Shown here piece by piece: positions 1 through 5,401 of a DNA stretch of 6,006 nucleotides. The notes beneath the pieces are model-generated. The model saw only the letters and a program-made list of their open reading frames with translations, was not told where the DNA came from and made no database searches. The first letter of the stretch is position 1, and each line of letters starts with the position of its first letter. The position numbers and the translations under genes are program-made. Source of the stretch: Micrococcales bacterium (lineage in GTDB: Bacteria > Actinomycetota > Actinomycetes > S36-B12 > UBA10799); NCBI GenBank assembly GCA_023252115.1, contig JAHEXM010000123.1, positions 1 through 6,006 on the forward strand, written 5' to 3'.

Positions 1-332
1 ATCGCGACTACTTGGAACTTCACGGGTTGTCGGTGCAATTGGCCGAAGCTTTGGCCGAATATTGGCACGCACGCATGCGCGCAGAGTTGGGAATCGGCGA
101 CCAAGACGCATCAACGATTCCCGAGATACTCAAGCAGCAGTACCAGGGCGAGAGGTTCTCGTACGGGTACCCAGCTTGCCCGGACGTTGAACAGCAAGTC
201 GGGTTGTTCGAACTACTCAAGCCCGAGCGCATCGGTGTCGAGTTGTCGGACGAATTCATGCTGGCGCCGGAACAATCCACCTCAGCAATTGTTTTCCATC
301 ACCCGCAAGCGGCCTACTTCAACGCTCGATAG
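1..332 (+). CDS. metH: Methionine synthase (cobalamin-dependent), C-terminal end, 5' truncated by window
   Basis: This is the last 109 codons of a gene entering from the left, read in the frame beginning at base 3 and ending at TAG 330-332. The reading frame is open to the window edge, so the TTG at base 12 is an internal Leu codon and not a start. The product is the end of cobalamin-dependent methionine synthase, a cytoplasmic enzyme that moves a methyl group from methyl-tetrahydrofolate to homocysteine through B12. The visible part is the reactivation domain, which binds AdoMet for reductive remethylation of oxidised cobalamin. The key signal is the R-x-x-x-G-Y-P-A-C-P-D motif at 153-185; in E. 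coli MetH the matching Arg and Tyr contact AdoMet. Before it lies the helical segment LAEYWHARMRAELG, and the protein ends soon after an HHPQAAYF segment. It lacks the longer tail of E. coli MetH, which is usual in many other bacteria. Family assignment is very secure. Confidence 0.95.
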   Translation, partial: RDYLELHGLSVQLAEALAEYWHARMRAELGIGDQDASTIPEILKQQYQGERFSYGYPACPDVEQQVGLFELLKPERIGVELSDEFMLAPEQSTSAIVFHHPQAAYFNAR

Positions 333-357
333 GCACCCATCGCCTCCGCCTAACGGT

Positions 358-368
358 AAGGATGGAGG
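358..368 (+). promoter_or_regulatory. Ribosome binding site for the HAD gene
   Basis: AAGGA at 358-362 lies 7 nt before the GTG at 370. A second purine run, GGAGG at 364-368, is only 1 nt from the start and too close to serve it. This Shine-Dalgarno placement fixes the start at 370 although the frame stays open upstream into metH. Confidence 0.6.
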
Positions 369-369
369 A

Positions 370-1017
370 GTGACCGATCTTGCTGCCGTGCTGTTCGACA
401 TGGACGGCACCCTCGTCGAGTCTGAGTCGATGTGGCACGAGGCAGAAATTCGCACGATGGAGCATTTCGGTTGCTCGTGGACGGAAGCCGATCGCGACAT
501 TTCAGTCGGCGGACCATTCGAACGCGTCGTTGAATACATGTCGGACAAGATTGGAAACGATCCTGGTCACGTAGCTCGCGAAATGGTCACCGAGATCGAA
601 ACGATGATGGCGACGCGGAAGTTACCAATCCAACCCGGAGTGGTTGAGCTCTACCGGCAGGTCGTTGCTGCCGATATTCCCACTGCATTGGTGTCCAATT
701 CTTGGCGAGTCCTGATGAATCTCGTATTGGAATCGGTGGACCTGCGTTTCGACGTGACGATCGCGGGCGACGAAGTCAGTGTTCCGAAGCCTGACCCTCG
801 GCCGTATGTGAAGGCCTGCGAGATGTTGAACGTCTCGCCAGTCGATTGCGTGGTGTTGGAGGATTCAAATACTGGTGTTGCATCCGCAACGGCCGCTGGT
901 TGCGCCGTGGTTGCTGTGCCCGGAGTCAACACCATTGAATCAGCGCCGCGGCGCTTAGTCGTCAGTTCGCTCGTCGAAGTAGATCTAGCCGACCTTCGGA
1001 TGCTGGTTGACAGCTAA
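370..1017 (+). CDS. HAD-superfamily hydrolase, beta-phosphoglucomutase-like subfamily
   Basis: A 215-residue protein starting at GTG 370 and ending at TAA 1015-1017. All four HAD motifs are visible: motif I DMDGT with nucleophile Asp10 and acid/base Asp12; motif II Ser109 in LVSNS; motif III Lys140 in VPKPDP; motif IV Glu164-Asp165 in VLEDSNTG, which would hold Mg2+. Residues about 16-85 between motifs I and II form a helical C1 cap, placing it with phosphoglycolate phosphatase, beta-phosphoglucomutase and small phosphosugar phosphatases. The length is normal and no catalytic residue is missing. It should be a soluble, Mg-dependent phosphatase or, less likely, a mutase. The substrate cannot be named from sequence. 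It begins 37 nt after metH with no terminator between, so co-transcription is likely. A longer form reading back into metH (from base 187) is rejected because motif I normally lies near the N-terminus and the SD fits 370. Its stop overlaps the convergent permease stop. Confidence 0.92.
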   Translation: MTDLAAVLFDMDGTLVESESMWHEAEIRTMEHFGCSWTEADRDISVGGPFERVVEYMSDKIGNDPGHVAREMVTEIETMMATRKLPIQPGVVELYRQVVAADIPTALVSNSWRVLMNLVLESVDLRFDVTIAGDEVSVPKPDPRPYVKACEMLNVSPVDCVVLEDSNTGVASATAAGCAVVAVPGVNTIESAPRRLVVSSLVEVDLADLRMLVDS

Positions 1018-3572
1018 TCAGTTGAGATGGCTTTGAGGACGTCCATTCGCGACGCGCGCCATGCTGGCCAGACCGCCGCAATAATTCCGCCGACGGCGGC
1101 GAGGACCAAGAACAAGACGAGTTGACCGACGTTTATTCCAAGCTCCGTGATGCCCTCGGGAATCAAAGATCGTTGAAGCAATATCCCGTATGTCACACCA
1201 AGGATCATCCCGACGGCCGCGCCAAATACCGCCATCAGCAGTGCCTCAACGAACACCATGCGCCGGACCTGTTTGCGGGTAGTGCCAATTGCCCTGAGCA
1301 GACCAATCTCGCGCGTTCGCTCAAAGACGCTCAGTGCCAGTGTGTTTACGATTCCCAACACCGCGATGATCACGGCCAGCACCAACAACGCAAGGATGAA
1401 CACGAGCAGGCGGGATATTTGGTCGTGAATCTGTTGTTTGAACTGTGTCTGGTCTTGAATCTGAGCCGTCGGGAATGGTTTGAGTTCGTTGTCTAGCGTT
1501 GTCCGAACCGCGCTCACATCTGCGCCGGGCGCAGCTTTGATGTACACCGCAAGGTCGAGCGGCAGAGCGCCCATCTGTTCTATCTGCGCCAGGTTGGTCA
1601 CATAACCAGTGAAGAATCCCGCGGGGGCGTAAAGCCCTACAACCTTCAGTTCGACCACGCCTTTTTGGGACAGCAGAAGGACTCTTGTACCGACACCGAT
1701 GCCGTTGGCTTCAGCGGTCTTTGTATCTAACACGACTGAACCGTCGGTTAGGTCACTCAACGATCCTTGAATGAAATCTAGGTTAATCACTTGATTGATC
1801 TGGGTTGGGTCAACTCCAGTCACAAGCTGACCTTCATCGCCACCGCCAGGAACCAGTGCAGGCGTGGCCCTCGAATACGTCGTGACTGATGTGCCCGGCG
1901 TGTTCTTCACTGCATCGAATACAGCGTGGGGCATGGGTCGAAAATTTTGGCCGGTGACGATGAAGTCAGCACCAATCACATCGTTGACGACAGCGTCAGT
2001 TGATTTGGTAGTCGAAGCAGCAACCACGCTCAACAGACTCATCAATGTCAGCCCGATCATCAAGGCACCCGCGGTAGCTGCAGTGCGTCGAGGGTTTCGA
2101 CGACCGTTCTCTCGCGCCAGTCGACCTACCGAAGTCCAGGCAAAGGGCAACGCGAGCACCATCAAAATGCCGCGCGCCAAAATTGGTGCGAGCGCCAATA
2201 CTCCGATCAACGCACATAACGCGCTGATCCCGATCAGGGTCGCTGCGTTGGTGGCGTCGCCGGTGCTACGCAAGCCGTTGTAGGCGAGTCCGATTGCCCC
2301 ACCAATGAGCAACGCACCAAACAGCGTGCGAATGCGCAGTGATCGAGTAGGTATTGAGACATCATCACGAAGAGCGGCAACGGGTGGAACGGTTGCCGCT
2401 CGACGGGCCGGGATCCATGCGCTGACCAACGTCACGACCACGCCGATTAGGTAGCTGAACAGAAACGTGCGCGGTATTACCACCAGTCCGTTGCCGGGTA
2501 GCGGGGCACCGAACAGGTTGAATAGCCCGCGCAGCCCGAGGGCAACTCCCATGCCTGCCAAGATCCCGACGGTCGTCGCAATCAACGCGACGACAAGGGC
2601 CTCGATCAGCACAGTTCGCGTGACCTGCCTGCGAGTCGCTCCAATGGCCCGAAGCAATGCCAATTCGCGGGTTCGCTGCGCAACCAGCATCGAGAAGGTG
2701 TTGTAGATAAGGAATGCGGCAACAAACAATGAGATGAGCGCGAAGACCAACAAAAAGGTATTGAGGAAGTCCAATCGTGATGACAGGTTCGCGGCGGTGT
2801 TATCGGTAATTTCTTGACCGGTTTGCACCTGAGTGCCGGGAGGTACCACCTTCTTGATCGCATCAGCCAGTGTTTGTTGGCTCACGCCAGGTTGAGCTTG
2901 CACCCGGATTTGAGTGAATTCATTTGGCTTGAGTAACAGTTGGGCGGCTGTCGCCGGATCCCATACCGCCAGACTTGATGCACCGCCACCACCACCTCCT
3001 GACAAACCGCGATTCACAAGTGCAGTAATGGTTGGTCGCACAGTCTGTCCGCTGGGCAGCACGATCGAGACTTGCTGACCGATCTTGAAATCGCCGTTCT
3101 TAGCAGCGGTCGTGTCAATTGCCACCTGTGAACTATTGCTTGGCGCCTGGCCGGAATCGAGAGTGTTGACTGCCAACGCAGGGTTTGAGATCCAACTCTG
3201 GCCTTGGCCACTGCTTCCAGGCCCTTGATTGGAACCCAGAGGTTTGCCGTCCGGCCCCAACATGGTGACGTTGCGGATCTGGATCCAGCCGACTGCGTCT
3301 GCGACGCCGGGCACTTTCGAAACGGTGGTCACGACCGAGGAGTTGAGCGTCGGTGGGGCCAATTCGTCGTTGAACTGAGTCCCAAATTGGGTCTTTGCCG
3401 AGACCACCACATCGGGTTGCTGGCTATTCGTCAGGTTATTGAGGGCTTGATGAAGAGAGTCGGTGAAAATGTAGGTGCCGGAAACAAAAGCGACAGCAAG
3501 AAGAATTGCGAAACCGGTAAGGCCTAGTCGCAATCGGTGAGCAAGCAGGCCGCGCAATGTTGCTTTCAGCAC
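1014..3572 (-). CDS. ABC exporter permease, two FtsX/MacB-type modules
   Basis: An 852-residue inner-membrane protein with GTG start at 3572 and TAG stop at 1016-1014. The predicted layout is ten membrane helices: TM1 about 17-37; a large external domain (MacB core-like, about 38-269); TM2-4 about 270-292, 322-350 and 368-390; TM5-6 within about 415-476; TM7 about 499-519; a second external domain (about 520-721); TM8-10 about 722-745, 773-799 and 814-836. Each half ends in an FtsX core carrying the family's cytoplasmic loop, RTRELALLRAIGATRRQ at 300-316 and RTREIGLLRAIGTTRKQ at 752-768. Positive residues on the cytoplasmic loops agree with this topology. Two modules in one chain make a complete permease, so it need not pair with a second subunit. 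It is the last gene of the minus-strand operon, 3 nt after the ATPase gene. The family exports lipoproteins or peptides, or transmits force to the envelope; the substrate is unknown. A Gly6 run lies at 192-197. Confidence 0.93.
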   Translation of the reverse strand: MLKATLRGLLAHRLRLGLTGFAILLAVAFVSGTYIFTDSLHQALNNLTNSQQPDVVVSAKTQFGTQFNDELAPPTLNSSVVTTVSKVPGVADAVGWIQIRNVTMLGPDGKPLGSNQGPGSSGQGQSWISNPALAVNTLDSGQAPSNSSQVAIDTTAAKNGDFKIGQQVSIVLPSGQTVRPTITALVNRGLSGGGGGGASSLAVWDPATAAQLLLKPNEFTQIRVQAQPGVSQQTLADAIKKVVPPGTQVQTGQEITDNTAANLSSRLDFLNTFLLVFALISLFVAAFLIYNTFSMLVAQRTRELALLRAIGATRRQVTRTVLIEALVVALIATTVGILAGMGVALGLRGLFNLFGAPLPGNGLVVIPRTFLFSYLIGVVVTLVSAWIPARRAATVPPVAALRDDVSIPTRSLRIRTLFGALLIGGAIGLAYNGLRSTGDATNAATLIGISALCALIGVLALAPILARGILMVLALPFAWTSVGRLARENGRRNPRRTAATAGALMIGLTLMSLLSVVAASTTKSTDAVVNDVIGADFIVTGQNFRPMPHAVFDAVKNTPGTSVTTYSRATPALVPGGGDEGQLVTGVDPTQINQVINLDFIQGSLSDLTDGSVVLDTKTAEANGIGVGTRVLLLSQKGVVELKVVGLYAPAGFFTGYVTNLAQIEQMGALPLDLAVYIKAAPGADVSAVRTTLDNELKPFPTAQIQDQTQFKQQIHDQISRLLVFILALLVLAVIIAVLGIVNTLALSVFERTREIGLLRAIGTTRKQVRRMVFVEALLMAVFGAAVGMILGVTYGILLQRSLIPEGITELGINVGQLVLFLVLAAVGGIIAAVWPAWRASRMDVLKAISTD
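1029..1403 (-). repeat. C-terminal FtsX core (copy 2 of internal duplication)
   Basis: This encodes permease residues about 724-848, matching copy 1 at 2373-2753 in order of helices and in the RTRE-x-x-LLRAIG-x-TR loop. Around that loop the two copies remain partly alike in DNA: plus-strand 1285-1320 and 2641-2676 agree at 26 of 36 bases by hand alignment. The copies are old and diverged, typical of this permease type. Confidence 0.75.
2373..2753 (-). repeat. N-terminal FtsX core (copy 1 of internal duplication)
   Basis: This encodes permease residues about 274-400: three membrane helices, the RTRELALLRAIGATRR loop after the first, and an exit segment WIPARRAATVPPVAALR. The second copy has the equivalent exit WPAWRASRMDVLKAI. 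It shows that the gene is a fused pair of FtsX modules and not one stretched permease. Confidence 0.75.
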
Positions 3573-3575
3573 TGG

Positions 3576-4400
3576 TTAGGCTCCGGCCTGCGCTGATGGT
3601 GGTTCGGAATTTGTTTGCTGGGCTGCCGCCGCAGTTTGAAGTTCAAATCGCTTCATACGGTCGAGAACGCTGTCTGCCGTCGGATCAAGAAGTTCGTCAA
3701 CAACGTGTCCGTCAGCAAGAAACACGACGCGGTCGGCATAGGCAGCAGCGCTGGGATCGTGCGTCACCATGACAATTGTCTGGCCGAATTCATCAACACT
3801 GCGCCGCAAGAAGCCCAGCACTTCCGCGCTGCTGCGCGAATCAAGGTTCCCGGTTGGTTCGTCGGCAAAGACAATCGCCGGGCGACTGGCCAGTGCTCGA
3901 GCACAGGCCACTCGTTGCTGTTGACCTCCGGACAGTTCGGCCGGTTTGTGAGTAAGTCGATCGCGCAGACCGATCGTGTCGACCACCGTGTCGAACCACT
4001 CGGTATCGACTTTGCGCCCAGCAATGTCCATGGGCAGCGTGATGTTCTCGCGGGCATTCAGTGTGGGAACCAGGTTGAAGCTCTGAAAGACAAATCCGAC
4101 TGATTCGCGTCGTAACTTGGTCAAACCCTTGTCGTTGAGTTTGCTGAGGTCGACATCTCCGATGAACACTTCGCCGCTAGTGGCTTTGTCGAGTCCTGCC
4201 GTGCAATGCATCAGGGTGGACTTACCGGAACCGGATGGACCCATGATTGCGGTGAATTTGCCTGCACCGAGCTCGATATCGACACTGTCGAGCGCCGTCA
4301 CGCGGGTATCGCCCTCACCGTAGATCTTGGTTAAGCCGTGAGTGCGCGCCGCCGGAGCAGTTGTCGTGATTGGCTCAGGAAGCGGAGGATTTTCGGTCAC
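3576..4400 (-). CDS. ABC transporter ATP-binding protein, MacB/LolD type
   Basis: A 274-residue cytoplasmic ATPase with GTG start at 4400 and TAA stop at 3578-3576. It contains a complete nucleotide-binding domain: Walker A GPSGSGKST at 54-62, Q-loop Gln106 in VFQSFNLVPTL, signature LSGGQQQR at 156-163, Walker B IVFADEP with catalytic Glu181, the GNLDS D-loop at 184-188, and switch His214 in MVTHD. FQSFNLVPTLNARENI and EPTGNLDS are typical of the MacB/LolD/FtsE branch, matching the FtsX-type permease encoded 3 nt downstream; the two should form one complex as an ATPase dimer on the permease. A Pro/Thr-rich leader (1-18) and an Ala/Gln-rich tail (about 255-274) lie outside the conserved fold. 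The start codon lies in a GTGA overlap with the upstream nuclease stop, and I see no good Shine-Dalgarno, so translation probably depends on coupling. The substrate is unknown. Confidence 0.95.
   Translation of the reverse strand: MTENPPLPEPITTTAPAARTHGLTKIYGEGDTRVTALDSVDIELGAGKFTAIMGPSGSGKSTLMHCTAGLDKATSGEVFIGDVDLSKLNDKGLTKLRRESVGFVFQSFNLVPTLNARENITLPMDIAGRKVDTEWFDTVVDTIGLRDRLTHKPAELSGGQQQRVACARALASRPAIVFADEPTGNLDSRSSAEVLGFLRRSVDEFGQTIVMVTHDPSAAAYADRVVFLADGHVVDELLDPTADSVLDRMKRFELQTAAAAQQTNSEPPSAQAGA
3581..3584 (-). promoter_or_regulatory. Ribosome binding site for the permease gene
   Basis: On the minus strand GGAG (plus-strand CTCC at 3581-3584) lies 8 nt before the permease GTG at 3572, inside the last codons of the ATPase gene. 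The ideal spacing supports the 3572 start, only 3 nt beyond the ATPase stop. Confidence 0.6.
4397..4400 (-). other. GTGA start/stop overlap (translational coupling site)
   Basis: The minus strand reads GTGA at 4400-4397. GTG begins the ABC ATPase and TGA ends the nuclease. With no recognisable Shine-Dalgarno in the 20 nt before it, reinitiation by ribosomes finishing the nuclease is the simplest reading. Confidence 0.7.
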
Positions 4401-5326
4401 GGCTGAACGGTACTCGGCATGCCCAGGTTCGGAAGTTCCGGCAGGGTTCCGCCTTTCGCCGGGCAGCGAGCATGGTGATCACACCAGTCACAGAGTTTCG
4501 ACGTTTTCGGCCGCCAATCACCTGTCGCCCCGGCAAGTTCGATCGCTTGCCAAAGGGCGCGCAGCTTTCCCTCGAAAGCGACGAGCTCGTCTTCGGAGGG
4601 TTCATATCGAATGGTTTCGCCGTCTCCCAGGTACAACAGTTGCAACATTTTCGGAACGCTGCCCTCAGTCCGCCACAACATCAATGCATAGAAACGCATC
4701 TGAAACAGCGCGCGCTGCTCCCATCCCTCCGCTGGCGAGCGACCAGTCTTGTAGTCGACAACGCGCATGAGCCCAGTCGGCGAGACATCCAAACGATCCA
4801 CAATCCCACGCAGACGCGGCCCATTTTCGAGTTCAACTTCCAACACCATTTCGCGCTCAGATGGCTCCAGGCGCGAGGGGTCCTCAAGCTCGAAGTAGGT
4901 GGCCAGCAATGGATCGGCAGCTGCTAGCCATTGCGCTGCCATGGCCGGGTCCAGCACAAGAGGTTCCGAATCGGCGCTGGGCGGAAATGTGGCGCCCTCG
5001 TCAATGGCATAGGCAAGCAGCGGATCTTCGGCGACCAAGCGATCCCACGTCGGCACCACCATATTTTTTGCGGTGTCTAATGTGCGCTCTGTCGAATCCA
5101 GCGAGAACAGATCCTCGAGGACTGCGTGAACCAAAGTTCCACGAGCTGCGGCCGAACCCGGCCGTTCAACAAATCGATCGATTGCTCGGAAACGAAAGAG
5201 CAGCGGGCACCGCATGAAGTCGCCGGCGCGAGATGGCGACAATGCAAGACCAACCGGCAAACCTGGGCTGGCGCTTGTGGATACGACCAGCACATCGGTG
5301 TCAGGTATCGCGGTTGTTTTCGTCAT
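4397..5326 (-). CDS. RecB-like PD-(D/E)XK nuclease with predicted 4Fe-4S cluster
   Basis: A 309-residue protein with ATG at 5326 and TGA at 4399-4397. It is a single-domain relative of the RecB/AddB nuclease domain, resembling mycobacterial Rv2119. Motifs in order: SPSRAGDFMRCPLLFRFR at 31-47, RGTLVHAVLEDLF with His67, GIVDRLD with Asp177, VVDYKTGR with Asp191 and Lys193 (the D-x-K metal/catalytic core), and QMRFYA with Gln209 and Tyr213. Cys40 together with Cys279, Cys282 and Cys288 (C-x2-C-x5-C after an N-terminal Cys) matches the iron-sulfur staple of AddB and Cas4 type nucleases. No helicase motifs are present, so it would act alone or with a partner encoded elsewhere, probably in DNA repair or end processing; this role is inferred. 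It is first in the operon with the ABC genes and divergent from trmI. Residues 1-28 are poorly conserved and no Shine-Dalgarno precedes the ATG, so the start is less certain than the family. Confidence 0.9.
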   Translation of the reverse strand: MTKTTAIPDTDVLVVSTSASPGLPVGLALSPSRAGDFMRCPLLFRFRAIDRFVERPGSAAARGTLVHAVLEDLFSLDSTERTLDTAKNMVVPTWDRLVAEDPLLAYAIDEGATFPPSADSEPLVLDPAMAAQWLAAADPLLATYFELEDPSRLEPSEREMVLEVELENGPRLRGIVDRLDVSPTGLMRVVDYKTGRSPAEGWEQRALFQMRFYALMLWRTEGSVPKMLQLLYLGDGETIRYEPSEDELVAFEGKLRALWQAIELAGATGDWRPKTSKLCDWCDHHARCPAKGGTLPELPNLGMPSTVQP

Positions 5327-5332
5327 GGCATC

Positions 5333-5338
5333 ACGCTA
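5333..5338 (-). promoter_or_regulatory. Candidate -10 box for the nuclease-ABC operon
   Basis: The minus strand reads TAGCGT here, fitting the actinobacterial TAnnnT -10 pattern, 6 nt before the ATG at 5326. Transcription would then begin at or next to the ATG, giving a leaderless mRNA, in line with the absence of a Shine-Dalgarno. I find no convincing -35 box, so this is tentative. Confidence 0.3.
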
Positions 5339-5340
5339 AC

Positions 5341-5360
5341 CGCCAGGTCTGACATTGGCG
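5341..5360. promoter_or_regulatory. Short dyad in divergent intergenic region, possible operator
   Basis: CGCCA at 5341-5345 and its reverse complement TGGCG at 5356-5360 are separated by 10 nt, so the half-site centres are 15 bp apart. It lies between the two candidate -10 boxes. Five-base arms arise often by chance, so protein binding here is only a possibility. Confidence 0.2.
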
Positions 5361-5364
5361 CCCG

Positions 5365-5392
5365 CCGACCCGCGCAGGCCTCCCCTTAGAGT
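5365..5392 (+). promoter_or_regulatory. Candidate trmI promoter (leaderless)
   Basis: TAGAGT at 5387-5392 matches the TAnnnT -10 pattern and four of six bases of TATAAT. CCGACC at 5365-5370, 16 nt upstream, shares the GAC core of TTGACA. The -10 ends 9 nt before the ATG at 5402, so the transcript would have almost no leader. No Shine-Dalgarno is visible before trmI, which agrees with leaderless translation. Confidence 0.35.
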
Positions 5393-5401
5393 TGCCGAAT
5401 C

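Noticed and set aside
187..369. N-terminal extension of the HAD protein reading back into metH
   Set aside because: The frame is open but overlaps metH coding sequence out of phase, carries no HAD-like residues, and the Shine-Dalgarno supports the GTG at 370.
942..955. 14-bp perfect palindrome AGCGCCGCGGCGCT
   Set aside because: It falls within HAD codons for Ser-Ala-Pro-Arg-Arg in GC-rich sequence and has no T tract or promoter nearby. Coding constraint and chance explain it.
1087..1099. Hairpin CCGCC-GAC-GGCGG next to an A/T-rich run, resembling a terminator
   Set aside because: It has only a 5-bp stem, lies inside permease codons for the last membrane helix region, and on the plus strand is not followed by a T tract. 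On the minus strand AATTATT follows, but about 70 nt before the stop codon, where termination would truncate the message.
3615..4103. 162-codon plus-strand open frame opposite the ABC ATPase
   Set aside because: It is fully antisense to the Walker B and signature region of a secure gene, with no domain or start signal of its own.
4370..4927. 185-codon plus-strand open frame opposite the nuclease and ATPase genes
   Set aside because: It lies antisense to two strongly conserved genes, its translation shows no recognisable domain, and it crosses the real gene boundary at 4397-4400. It is a shadow frame.
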